Assembly (NCBI RefSeq): GCF_017377875.1
Contig: NZ_CP070975.1
Span: 3,100,001-3,164,000 of the forward strand
Source: Alcaligenes sp. SORT26
GTDB lineage: Bacteria > Pseudomonadota > Gammaproteobacteria > Burkholderiales > Burkholderiaceae_B
Direction of reading: 5' to 3'
Length of the DNA: 64,000 nt
The notes beneath the pieces were generated by a model, which was not told where the DNA came from, did no database searches, and saw only the letters and a program-made list of their open reading frames with translations. Of this stretch, positions 54,393 to 62,657 are shown piece by piece. The position numbers were made by a program, and so were the translations under genes. Every line of letters begins with the position of its first letter. The first letter of the stretch is position 1.

Positions 54393-55691
54393 TTAAAGCG
54401 TTCTAGGTAACCAAAGAATGATTTCCGGGAAGATCGTCAAAATGACAATTGCCAGAATTTCCAGGGCTACAAAGGGCAGTGCACCGCGTGTAATCTGCTG
54501 TAGCGATATCTGTGGAGCAATTCCCTTGATCACATACAGGTTTAATCCTACCGGTGGTGTAATCACGGCCATTTCGCAGGCAATAATCATCACAATGCCG
54601 AACCATAATGGGTCGTAACCCAGAGCCACAATAACCGGCAGCAAAACAGGTGTGGTAATCAGGATAAGCGAAACAATATCCAGAAACATGCCGATCAAAA
54701 TAAGAAACAGCAGAACGAATATCAGGATTACCCACGAGGGTTGCGATGACGCCGTAATGAGCGTCACCAGTTTTTGCGGAATCATCAGACGAGTCATGAT
54801 GTAGCCGAACAGCAGCGCGGCGGCCAGAATCAGCAAAATCATGCCACTGGTGACCGCGGTGGAGCGCAAAATCTGCAAGGCCGTGCGCCAGTTCATCTCG
54901 CCGTACGCCATAGCAATCAGAAATGCGCCTGCGGCACCGATACCGGCTGCTTCCGTTGGTGTGGCAATACCCAGATAAATCGTGCCCAGCACCAGCAAAA
55001 TAAGCAGTGCAGCGGCCCAAATGTCTTTCAGGGCACCCAGCTTTTGGGACCAGGTCACGGTTTCGGCGTTGCGGGGGGCGGCTTCAGGCTTGAATACGGC
55101 CACCAGTACGACATAGATCACCATCATGACAGTGACCATCAAGGCGGGCAGCAAGGCACCAATGAACAGCTTGCCAATCGATTGGTCTGCCATTTCCCCA
55201 TACAGCACGAAGCCGATGCTGGGAGGGATCAACAATGCCAGAGCCCCGGCGGCTGCAATCGTCCCACCAGACAGGCTGGGCGAGTAACCGCGTTTGAGCA
55301 TTTCAGGAATGGCAAAGCGGCCGATCGTGGCTGCACCGGCCACACTGACCCCGCTCATGGCACCAAACACGGCCGAGCTGCCTACACTGGCAACGGCCAG
55401 GCCACCGGGCATGCGATTCAACCAGAGGTAAAAGAGCTGATAGAGCTTGCCGCCAATGCTGGTGCGCGCGATCACTTCACCCATCAGGATAAAGAGCGGG
55501 ATGGCGATCAAAGAATAGCTGGCCATGCCGCGATGCAGCGTGGCGGGAATTACATCCAGGCCACCCAGACCGGACTTCATGAGAATGCCGGAAATACTGG
55601 CGACGCCCAGAGCGGCGAAGATGGGGGTACCGATAACCATCAGGATGGCAAAGCAAGCCATCATCAGGCTGAAAATGAGCATGGAATCCAT
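54393..55691 (-). CDS. TRAP transporter large permease (DctM family), system 3
   Basis: The 432-residue translocation subunit has ASYSLIAIPLFILMGEVIARTSIGGKLYQLFYLWLNRMPGGLAVASVGSSAVFGAMSGVSVAGAATIGRFAIPEMLKRGYSP (55-135), GTIAAAGALALLIPPSIGFVLYGEMADQSIGKLFIGALLPAL, and LGIATPTEAAGIGAAGAFLIA. About twelve helices are predicted. It starts one base after the dctQ stop. In this locus the substrate is probably the dicarboxylate used by the downstream enzymes. Confidence 0.94.
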   Translation of the reverse strand: MDSMLIFSLMMACFAILMVIGTPIFAALGVASISGILMKSGLGGLDVIPATLHRGMASYSLIAIPLFILMGEVIARTSIGGKLYQLFYLWLNRMPGGLAVASVGSSAVFGAMSGVSVAGAATIGRFAIPEMLKRGYSPSLSGGTIAAAGALALLIPPSIGFVLYGEMADQSIGKLFIGALLPALMVTVMMVIYVVLVAVFKPEAAPRNAETVTWSQKLGALKDIWAAALLILLVLGTIYLGIATPTEAAGIGAAGAFLIAMAYGEMNWRTALQILRSTAVTSGMILLILAAALLFGYIMTRLMIPQKLVTLITASSQPSWVILIFVLLFLILIGMFLDIVSLILITTPVLLPVIVALGYDPLWFGIVMIIACEMAVITPPVGLNLYVIKGIAPQISLQQITRGALPFVALEILAIVILTIFPEIILWLPRTL

Positions 55692-55692
55692 G

Positions 55693-56211
55693 TCAGAACT
55701 CCTTGATGCTGTCGTTGGATTCCACGCTGTTCGGAATGAACAGTTGGCGCAGGGTAGCCAGGCCCAGCAAGGTGCCGCCCAGCGGGATCATGCCGTAGGC
55801 CATCCACAGGGGGAAACGCAGCATGGAGGCTGATCGGTAGTTACGGGCAATGGCCGTCTCCACCACTGAAATACCGGCCCACAAGAGCACCAGGCAGAAA
55901 AACAGGATGCATAGCTGCGAGATGCAGGTGGCCAGACGTTGGCCGCGTGGCGAGAACTTCATATGGAAGGCTTCGACACTGACGTGGCGGTTTTCCAGGT
56001 GTACCCAGCCAATGGACAGCCAGGAGCAGACCAGCAGCAAGTACACACAGACTTCAGTGATGTAGATGCTGGGGCTGTTGAATACATAGCGGGCGATAAC
56101 GCCGTAGGTGCAGGCAATCATCAGGGCGGCCAGTGCAACTTCGGCCACCAGAATGGCAACCCGGTTACTGCCGCGCGCAAATGCGCCCAGAAAATGAATA
56201 AGTGGATTCAT
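55693..56211 (-). CDS. TRAP transporter small permease (DctQ family), system 3
   Basis: The 172-residue four-helix subunit has VAILVAEVALAALMIACTYGVIARYVFNSPSIYITEVCVYLLLVCSWLSIGWVHLENRHVSVEAFHMKFSP, the DctQ core. GGAGAC precedes its ATG. It lies between the binding-protein gene (58 bases) and dctM (1 base). Confidence 0.9.
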   Translation of the reverse strand: MNPLIHFLGAFARGSNRVAILVAEVALAALMIACTYGVIARYVFNSPSIYITEVCVYLLLVCSWLSIGWVHLENRHVSVEAFHMKFSPRGQRLATCISQLCILFFCLVLLWAGISVVETAIARNYRSASMLRFPLWMAYGMIPLGGTLLGLATLRQLFIPNSVESNDSIKEF

Positions 56212-56269
56212 GGTGTCTCCACACGAGGAATGCGTGCCGGGTGTTACTCCGGCACGCAGTCACGCGTGA

Positions 56270-57271
56270 TCAGGGCTGGCGGGTTTTTTCGATCAGTTCC
56301 AGATAGGCGGGACCGTTATCAACCTGCTTGCTCCATTCATCAATGGCTGGACGGGTCAGCTTGCGCATCTCTTCCAGTTGGGCAGGTTCAACACGGTTGA
56401 TGGCCACACCAGCTTGCTCGTAGCGTTGCAGAGCCTGATCTACAAACGCGCTGACACGTTCAAATTGCTCTTCGTCGCGCTGCTGGGCGGCCTTGCTGAG
56501 GATCTCTTGCAGATCAGGTGGCAGGGATTCCCATTTTTTACGGTTGATGGTCAGCACGGAAACGTCGATGCCAAAGTTGGCGATGGACAGGTACTTGGCC
56601 ACTTCGTACAGATTGCGGCCAATGCCGGTCAGCAATGGGCGTGGGGTGGCGTCGATCACACCGCGGTCAAAAGCCAGGTACAGCTCGGAAGACGGCATGC
56701 CGGTGGGCGAACCACCCAGCAGTTGCAGAGCGCGGGCGTCCATGGAGCTGGTCGAGGCCCAGACTTTGCCCTTCACATCTGCTGCCGAGTTGATCGGAGC
56801 TTTGCGGCTGTAGAACTCATACGGGTCCCATGGAGCCAGACCCAGCACCACGGCGTCGTGCGTGTCGCGCAGTTCTTGCTCGGCACCCAGCTTGAACAGG
56901 CCCTGGTCCAGTGCACGCTTCAGGTGAGCGGTGCTGTCAAACAGGAATGGCAGGGTAAAGATGTTCAGGGCTGGCACGGTACCGCTGGGGTAAGTGCTGG
57001 TCATGTTGACGATATCCACGTCACCACGCGACAAGGCAGGCAGTTCCTCGTAGCCGTCAAACAGTTGGCCGGAGTGGAACACATTGATCTTGATGCGGCC
57101 CTGGCTTTCTTTCTCTACGGTCTGGACGAAGTTCTCGATAGGCTTCCAGGCGTATTCGTAAGCCGGTGGCAAGTAGGTTGAAAAAGTCAGCTCGACTTCT
57201 TGGGCGTGGGCGGGCGAAATGCCTAACGCCAGGGTGCAGGCGGTCAGCGCCGCTGTCAGGGCTTTTTTCAT
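56270..57271 (-). CDS. TRAP transporter substrate-binding protein (DctP family), system 3
   Basis: The 333-residue periplasmic protein has a signal peptide (MKKALTAALTACTLALGISPAHAQ) and belongs to the DctP group, in a branch different from the other two: ELTFSTYLPPAYEYAWKPIENFVQTVEKESQGRIKINVFHSGQLFDGYEELPALSRGDVDIVNM, LPFLFDSTAHLKRALDQGLF, KGKVWASTSSMDARALQLLGGSPTGMPSSELYLAFDRGVIDATPRPL. The usual Arg of the KIR motif is replaced (KGKVWAS), so ligand binding may differ from the common carboxylate clamp. GGAGACC precedes the ATG. Confidence 0.9.
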   Translation of the reverse strand: MKKALTAALTACTLALGISPAHAQEVELTFSTYLPPAYEYAWKPIENFVQTVEKESQGRIKINVFHSGQLFDGYEELPALSRGDVDIVNMTSTYPSGTVPALNIFTLPFLFDSTAHLKRALDQGLFKLGAEQELRDTHDAVVLGLAPWDPYEFYSRKAPINSAADVKGKVWASTSSMDARALQLLGGSPTGMPSSELYLAFDRGVIDATPRPLLTGIGRNLYEVAKYLSIANFGIDVSVLTINRKKWESLPPDLQEILSKAAQQRDEEQFERVSAFVDQALQRYEQAGVAINRVEPAQLEEMRKLTRPAIDEWSKQVDNGPAYLELIEKTRQP

Positions 57272-57305
57272 GAAGGTCTCCTGTGGTTTCTTTTTTTGTG
57301 TAGCG

Positions 57306-57926
57306 TTAAAGCGTGTGTAGATGGGTGATCAAGTCGGCCGAGGGCAGGACTTCGGCGTATTTGCTGGCCATATCGACCAGATTGCTGCGATGTTGGGCTG
57401 CCGAGCGGTCCGCGACCGCATCTTCAGCCACGAACGGGGCAAATCCCGACTGCAGGCTGTCCACCACGCTGGCACGGACACAACCGCTGGTGGTGGCACC
57501 GGCCACAATCAGCATGTCGCAGCCCTGGTGGGCCAGCAAAGCGGGCAAAGGCGTGCCGTAAAAGGCGGAGGCCTGGGTCTTGTACAGGATGATGTCTTGT
57601 TCGGGGTCGTAGTCCAGCCGTGGATCCAGTTCACAGGCGGAAGAACCACGCAGCAGGCAGCGCAAGGACGAGGCCTTGGTCAACCACAGATTGGCATCGG
57701 CCAGATGCGGCTCATAGCCGATGATGGTGAAAATAACGCGGCCCTTGCCACGGATGGCGTGGATCAAGGCATTGGTTTGCTCGATCTGGCTGTCGCAGTT
57801 GGAAGCCAGCGGCGTCAAACCGGGCTCGGTGAAACCACGTTGGAAGTCGATCACGACCAAGGTCGGCTGTTGCCCCATGGGCAGGGTGCCGTCAAACCCC
57901 CCCTTCAGATTGTCGCTGTCGCGCAT
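57306..57926 (-). CDS. Isochorismatase-family cysteine amidohydrolase
   Basis: The 206-residue protein has the cysteine-hydrolase triad of the isochorismatase/N-carbamoylsarcosine amidase family: Asp in PTLVVIDFQRGFTEPGLTPLAS (near 27), Lys in DIILYKTQASAFYGTPLPALLAHQG (near 117), and Cys in LIVAGATTSGCVRASVVDSLQSGFAPFVAEDAVADRSAAQHRSNLVDM (near 150). Members with this pattern hydrolyse amides such as maleamate, nicotinamide or N-carbamoyl compounds. As first gene of the dctPQM unit and divergent from the LysR gene, it may release a dicarboxylate from its monoamide. The exact substrate is unknown. GGGAG precedes the ATG. Confidence 0.87.
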   Translation of the reverse strand: MRDSDNLKGGFDGTLPMGQQPTLVVIDFQRGFTEPGLTPLASNCDSQIEQTNALIHAIRGKGRVIFTIIGYEPHLADANLWLTKASSLRCLLRGSSACELDPRLDYDPEQDIILYKTQASAFYGTPLPALLAHQGCDMLIVAGATTSGCVRASVVDSLQSGFAPFVAEDAVADRSAAQHRSNLVDMASKYAEVLPSADLITHLHTL

Positions 57927-58020
57927 CTTGTCTCCCTCATCTGTTTTTCCTGACTTAAATAATCAGGTTCCGTATTATTTGCGTAGTCTGTCATCGCTAA
58001 TCGTGTGAGTACAGCGTCAA

Positions 58021-58042
58021 ATTGCGATGGTGCTATCGCGAT
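58021..58042. promoter_or_regulatory. Inverted repeat in the divergent promoter, LysR-site candidate
   Basis: ATTGCGAT (58021-58028) and ATCGCGAT (58035-58042) form a near-perfect dyad with a six-base centre, between the LysR gene and the divergent amidohydrolase gene. Size and position fit a LysR-type regulator site. Confidence 0.5.
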
Positions 58043-58096
58043 TGATGATGGCAAGATGCTTGTCGACCCGGCTTTCATAGGATGGAATACTGGCTT

Positions 58097-58981
58097 ATGA
58101 ACATTGATCCCAAGTCCCTTCGGCTTTTTTTGTTGGTTATTGAACGCGGCACTATCTCGGGTGCTGCCGAGCAATTTCATATCGCCCCGGCTGCGGTCAG
58201 CAAACGGCTGAGTGATCTGGAAGAGCAGTTGGGCACGGCCTTGATCGAGCGCAGCAATAAAGGGGTGCTCCCGACTGCGGCCGGCAAGTCGCTGGCGGCC
58301 ATGTCGCAGCGTTTGCTGGATGATATGGACGCCATGGGGGCGTCGATGCGGGATTTTGCCGGTGGTGCGACCGGGCATGTGCGTATTGCCGCCAACTTGT
58401 CGTCCATTACCCAGTTTCTGCCCCAGGCCCTGAGCTCCTTCATGGAGCGTCATCCCAAAGTGCAGGTGTCCTTGGAAGAGCGCATCAGTTCCGGTGTGGC
58501 TCAGGCGGTGGCTGATAACAACGCCGATCTGGGTGTCCTGATACGGGGCGTGGGCAGTGTGGAGGTGGAGTATTACGACTACCGGCAGGATCAATTGGTC
58601 TTGCTGGTCCCGGCGAACCATCCTTTGGCGGGACGCAGTGAACTGCCCTTCGCCGATACGCTGGATTTTGACTATGTGGGGATGCACACGGGCAGCCACC
58701 CTAATCTTTTGCTGATACGTGCTGCCAGCGAGTTGGAGCGCCCGTGGCGTTGTCGCGTGCAGGTCACCAGCTACGATGCGCAGTGCCGCATGATCGAAGC
58801 GGGTTTGGGTATAGGCGTGCTGCCGCGCTCCGTGGCCGAGTCTTATGTGCAAAGTCTGGGATTGGCCTTATGTGTGATCAAGGAACCCTGGACCTGTAGA
58901 CGGGTGGCACTGTGTGTACGTAGCCGCCACAGCTTGTCGCCCGCGGCCCGTTTGCTGATGGATCATCTTTTGCAGAATTAA
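58097..58981 (+). CDS. LysR-family regulator of the dicarboxylate cluster
   Basis: The roughly 294-residue regulator has the winged helix LRLFLLVIERGTISGAAEQFHIAPAAVSKRLSDLEEQLGTALIERSNKGVLPTAAG and an effector domain with VRIAANLSSITQFLPQALSSFMERHPKVQVSLEERISSGVAQAVADNNADLGVLIRG. It is transcribed away from the amidohydrolase/TRAP operon over a 170-base shared promoter region, so control of that operon is likely. ATG 58097 (MNIDPKSLRLF) is chosen; ATG 58082 would add five residues. Confidence 0.92.
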   Translation: MNIDPKSLRLFLLVIERGTISGAAEQFHIAPAAVSKRLSDLEEQLGTALIERSNKGVLPTAAGKSLAAMSQRLLDDMDAMGASMRDFAGGATGHVRIAANLSSITQFLPQALSSFMERHPKVQVSLEERISSGVAQAVADNNADLGVLIRGVGSVEVEYYDYRQDQLVLLVPANHPLAGRSELPFADTLDFDYVGMHTGSHPNLLLIRAASELERPWRCRVQVTSYDAQCRMIEAGLGIGVLPRSVAESYVQSLGLALCVIKEPWTCRRVALCVRSRHSLSPAARLLMDHLLQN

Positions 58982-59104
58982 GATGTGGTGTGTTGCCGAC
59001 GAACTTGTGAGCCAGTTTGTGCATGGCTGGATTCGGCTTCATAGAGGTGCAGTGGTAACGGTGTGTTCTTAATGCGAATGACTATTGATCTTTTCAAGTT
59101 TCTT

Positions 59105-59123
59105 GATAATAATGGTTCTCATG
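59105..59123 (+). promoter_or_regulatory. Fur box overlapping the bfd start
   Basis: GATAATAATGGTTCTCATG matches the 19-base Fur consensus at about 12 positions, including a perfect GATAAT, and covers the bfd start codon. Iron-replete Fur would block transcription or initiation here. Confidence 0.65.
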
Positions 59124-59390
59124 TTTATTTGCATATGTAATGCCATCACCGAACGGCAAGTACAAGAAGCAGTACGCGGCGGCGCTGCCAGTCTGGCAGA
59201 TCTTCAAGGCCAGCTAGGTGTTGCTTCTTGCTGCGGATGCTGCGCGGAAACGGCTCAGGACTACTTGCCCGGCGGGCGCTATGCCAATCAAGCCATGATT
59301 GCCAGCGTTAGCGCAGCCCGGGTGGATCATGCTGCCAACGACAGCCTGATCCCTGTTCCCGAGTTCGGCCGTCTGGTCTGCCGCGCCTGA
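59121..59390 (+). CDS. bfd: Bacterioferritin-associated ferredoxin
   Basis: The 89-residue [2Fe-2S] protein has the four cluster cysteines at positions 4, 6, 38 and 41 (MFICICNAITERQVQEAV ... GVASCCGCCAETAQ), exactly the Bfd spacing. It reduces the haem of bacterioferritin so that stored iron is released. Bfr is encoded 270 bases downstream. The C-terminal extension beyond about residue 65 is somewhat longer than usual. Upstream in-frame codons are rejected because the Fur box lies there. Low iron should induce the gene. Confidence 0.93.
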   Translation: MFICICNAITERQVQEAVRGGAASLADLQGQLGVASCCGCCAETAQDYLPGGRYANQAMIASVSAARVDHAANDSLIPVPEFGRLVCRA

Positions 59391-59412
59391 TTGCGCATTG
59401 TTCTCAGCTTTC

Positions 59413-59442
59413 ATCATTCCCGCTATTGCTAGTGGGAATGAT
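59413..59442 (+). terminator. Stem-loop after bfd
   Basis: ATCATTCCC (59413-59421) pairs with GGGAATGAT (59434-59442), followed by TGTTGTTAG, 23 bases past the bfd stop. It separates bfd from bfr transcription. Confidence 0.65.
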
Positions 59443-59659
59443 TGTTGTTAGTCGTGTTACTAACCCAAAAGCGCAACGCTTTCTGGGTGTTTAGCTGTTT
59501 TTTGAGCCATCGCCACTGCGTGCATGGTAGCCTGTGATATTCATCCCCCACCGTGTTTTTGCCTGCATCGCGCCTATGTGCGATCTCTGGCGTGAGCAGC
59601 TTTTATGGGGGTTCGGCGGTTCCTTGGGGGGAGCGCTGTCAGATTTACAGGAGAACAGC

Positions 59660-60139
59660 ATGTTTGGCGATAAAGTGGTAATTCAGCATCTGAACAAGCA
59701 GCTAAAGAACGAACTAACAGCAATTAATCAATACTTCTTGCACGCTCGCATGTTGAACCATTGGGGCTTTAACAAGCTGGGCAAACACGAGTATGACGAG
59801 TCCATCGGCGAGATGAAGCACGCCGATCTGCTGATCGAACGTATCTTTATGCTGGACGGCCTGCCTAACCTGCAGGACATGCACAAGATCATGATTGGCG
59901 AGAACGTGCCCGAACTGCTGGGCTGTGACCTGAAGCTGGAACAGGCCGCCCGTCAGACCGTGGTGGAAGCCATTGAATACTGTGAGTCCTCGCGTGACTA
60001 CGTGTCGCGTGATCTGTTCTTGAAGATTCTGGACGACACCGAAGAGCACATCGACTGGCTGGGCACACAGCTTGAGCTGATCGAAAAAGTGGGCTTGCCT
60101 AACTACCTGCAATCGCAGATGGGCGACCACGACGAATAA
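59660..60139 (+). CDS. bfr: Bacterioferritin
   Basis: The 159-residue iron-storage subunit assembles as a 24-mer with haem between subunit pairs. Ferroxidase ligands are visible: Glu18 ([16 protein letters not shown]), Glu51 and His54 (GEMKHADLL), Glu94 region ([10 protein letters not shown]) and Glu127/His130 ([11 protein letters not shown]). Met52, the haem ligand, is present. CAGGAG precedes the ATG at 59660; the open frame extends 42 codons upstream but without family similarity. Confidence 0.97.
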   Translation: MFGDKVVIQHLNKQLKNELTAINQYFLHARMLNHWGFNKLGKHEYDESIGEMKHADLLIERIFMLDGLPNLQDMHKIMIGENVPELLGCDLKLEQAARQTVVEAIEYCESSRDYVSRDLFLKILDDTEEHIDWLGTQLELIEKVGLPNYLQSQMGDHDE

Positions 60140-60160
60140 GCGTTTGTCAGTCAGGCTACA

Positions 60161-60192
60161 AAAAAAGCACCCGGTAAAACGGGTGCTTTTTT
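60161..60192. terminator. Bidirectional terminator after bfr
   Basis: AAAAAAGCACCCG (60161-60173) pairs with CGGGTGCTTTTTT (60180-60192). The flanking A and T runs serve both bfr and the convergent hypothetical gene. Confidence 0.92.
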
Positions 60193-60214
60193 ATTGGGCA
60201 TGTCTCTTGCTGTC

Positions 60215-60868
60215 TTAAAAGGATTTGCTAGGACAGCCAGGAACTTTGCCCCAGGCATTGTTAGGCGCACAGTACTTGTTACGCGCTTCCCAGGAACAGC
60301 TTGGGCGATCGAAAAAGCCTTTGCTGCTACAGGCATTGAGCTCTTGCTGCAACTGTGCCTGCCATGCGCCGCTATTGGCGCTGGCGATCTGGATATCCTG
60401 AGGCGGCGGTGGCGGTGGTGTACCTACTTCCACAGGCTGAATAGGCTCGGAGCCACCCAGATTGACACGGGCAATCCCTTGCAACTCCCGATTCTGCTCG
60501 GTCATGGCAATCTGGATAGCCTGCTCCAGCGAGATGGAGGTGGTGGCCAGGGCAATCGGGGGTTTTTCATTCGACAAAGTCGAGGTGTCGATTTCCCAGG
60601 CAATCGGCGTGGGTGCTTGTGGCACACCTAAGCGGCCATTGGGTAAAGGCTGTGGCGGCTGCGCAGTAAAGGGCTTGCCATCGGCATCCAGCGTAGGCAG
60701 GTCGGACGGGTCGGGTGTGCTGACCGCCATGGACTTTTCAGGACCGTGCGCGATGAGCCAGTTCCCCAGTTCCAGGCCGCCCCACACTGAAGCACCTGCT
60801 ACCAGCAGCAAGACAGCAATGATAAAACGCCAGGGCATAAGCGATGTCTCGGTTGAATCAGGGGCCAT
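60215..60868 (-). CDS. Single-pass envelope protein of unknown function
   Basis: The 217-residue protein has one N-terminal membrane helix (MPWRFIIAVLLLVAGASVWGGLELGNWL, about 11-38), a Pro-rich linker, and a C-terminal cysteine motif: LQQELNACSSKGFFDRPSCSWEARNKYCAPNNAWGKVPGCP. The four cysteines at fixed spacing probably form two periplasmic disulfides, or a metal site. Similar tails occur in uncharacterised betaproteobacterial proteins as far as I can judge. It lies 78 bases after prfC on the same strand. Confidence 0.75.
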   Translation of the reverse strand: MAPDSTETSLMPWRFIIAVLLLVAGASVWGGLELGNWLIAHGPEKSMAVSTPDPSDLPTLDADGKPFTAQPPQPLPNGRLGVPQAPTPIAWEIDTSTLSNEKPPIALATTSISLEQAIQIAMTEQNRELQGIARVNLGGSEPIQPVEVGTPPPPPPQDIQIASANSGAWQAQLQQELNACSSKGFFDRPSCSWEARNKYCAPNNAWGKVPGCPSKSF

Positions 60869-60946
60869 CCGGTGGGCCGGATGCGCGTTATTAAAAGAAA
60901 AGAGCCGTCATTGTAGCGAAATGTCGGCCCTGCTCTTGTGACAGAA

Positions 60947-62560
60947 TTAGACGGCATCCCCGAAAACGTGTCCACCATGTTCACGTAAAGCGTGGAATTC
61001 AATGCCGGGATTCAGCTCCTGAGCCACACGCAACTGCGCGGGCGACGTTGCTAAAAAGGCAATGGCCTCGACCACGTCATAGGCGATATTGCCTGCGTTG
61101 GTCTCGATAAACTTCTTCATGTCCTTGGGGTCTTTGGCCGTTACCCAGCGCGCCATATTGAAGCGGCTCGACGACAGACGAGCGTCCACACCGTATTCGG
61201 TTTTCAGGCGATGGGCGACGACTTCAAACTGCAATTGGCCAACGGCGCCCAAGAGCATCATGCCGCCTGCCATATGGGGGCGGAACACCTGAATGGCGCC
61301 CTCTTCACCCAATTGGGTCAAGCCGGTGCGCAACTGCTTGGTGCGCAGGGGATCTTTAACTTCAATGGACTGGAACAGTTCAGGAGCAAAGAAAGGCAGA
61401 CCGGTAAATTGCAGGTTTTCGCCTTCGGTCAGCACGTCGCCCAACTGCAAAATGCCGTGGTTAGGGACACCGATAATGTCGCCTGCAAACGCGTCGTCCA
61501 GCAGTTCACGGCGTTGCGACAGGAAGGACACCACGTTATTGGGGCGGATTTCCTTGCCGGTGCGTGACACTTTCAGTTTCATGCCGCGCTTGAAATGGCC
61601 AGAGCTGACGCGGACAAAGGCCACGCGGTCGCGGTGGGCAGGGTCCATATTGGCTTGCACCTTGAACACCACACCACTGAATTTGGGCTCGTCAGGCTGC
61701 ACTTCGCGCTGCAAGGCAGAGCGTGGGCCAGGGGCAGGAGCCAGGTCAACCAAGGCGTCCAGCACTTCCTGCACACCAAAGTTATTGATGGCCGAACCAA
61801 AGAAAACAGGCGTTTGCTGGCCAGCCAGGAACATTTCCAGGTCGAACTCAGGAGCAGCGGCGTTCAGCAGCTCAATCTCTTCCTGGGCTTTCTCAAAGGG
61901 TTCGCCAAAGCGTTCGGCAATCACGGGGTTGTCCAGGCCGGGGATGATTTCATCCTCGCCATGACGTTCCTGACCGGGTTTGAACACGCGCATATGGTTG
62001 GCGCGCAGATTGAACACACCGCCAAAGCGACGTGCCATCCCGATAGGCCAGGAAAATGGCACGACTTCCATACCCAGGTGCGATTCAATTTCCGACAGCA
62101 CATCCAGCGGCTCTTGAACCTCTCGGTCCAGCTTGTTCACAAAGGTAATGATGGGCGTATTGCGGGCCCGGCACACTTGCAAGAGGCGAATGGTCTGCGG
62201 TTCCACACCGTTAGCCGCGTCAATCACCATCAAGGCGGCATCCACGGCGGTCAGCACGCGGTAGGTATCTTCGGAGAAGTCCTGGTGACCGGGGGTGTCC
62301 AGCAGGTTGATGACGCAGTCGCGGTATTCCATCTGCATGACCGAGGAGGCCACCGAGATACCACGTTGCTTTTCAATTTCCATCCAGTCCGAGGAGGCGT
62401 GACGGCTGGCTTTACGTGCCTTGACGCTGCCTGCAATCTGAATCGCACCTGCGAACAGCAGCAGTTTTTCAGTCAGTGTGGTCTTACCCGCGTCGGGGTG
62501 GGAAATGATGGCAAAGGTGCGGCGTTTCTTGACTTCAGAGCGTATGTCACCGGACGACAT
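60947..62560 (-). CDS. prfC: Peptide chain release factor 3
   Basis: The 537-residue GTPase recycles RF1/RF2 after peptide release. G motifs are visible: FAIISHPDAGKTTLTEKLLLFAG (G1, 15-37), RGISVASSVMQMEY (G2), NLLDTPGHQDFSEDTYR (G3) and TFVNKLDREVQEPLDVL (G4), followed by EF-Tu-like beta barrels with VFKVQANMDPAHRDRVAFVRVSSG. Length and motifs match RF3 rather than EF-G. AAGGA precedes the ATG. Confidence 0.97.
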   Translation of the reverse strand: MSSGDIRSEVKKRRTFAIISHPDAGKTTLTEKLLLFAGAIQIAGSVKARKASRHASSDWMEIEKQRGISVASSVMQMEYRDCVINLLDTPGHQDFSEDTYRVLTAVDAALMVIDAANGVEPQTIRLLQVCRARNTPIITFVNKLDREVQEPLDVLSEIESHLGMEVVPFSWPIGMARRFGGVFNLRANHMRVFKPGQERHGEDEIIPGLDNPVIAERFGEPFEKAQEEIELLNAAAPEFDLEMFLAGQQTPVFFGSAINNFGVQEVLDALVDLAPAPGPRSALQREVQPDEPKFSGVVFKVQANMDPAHRDRVAFVRVSSGHFKRGMKLKVSRTGKEIRPNNVVSFLSQRRELLDDAFAGDIIGVPNHGILQLGDVLTEGENLQFTGLPFFAPELFQSIEVKDPLRTKQLRTGLTQLGEEGAIQVFRPHMAGGMMLLGAVGQLQFEVVAHRLKTEYGVDARLSSSRFNMARWVTAKDPKDMKKFIETNAGNIAYDVVEAIAFLATSPAQLRVAQELNPGIEFHALREHGGHVFGDAV

Positions 62561-62657
62561 TGAAAATCCTTGTGGCAGCGCCAGTCTGGCGCGTGGAAAA
62601 CAGTGAGCGAATTATCCGTAAAGCAGGGCTTGGGGGCAAGCGCGGGCGAGCACCAGG

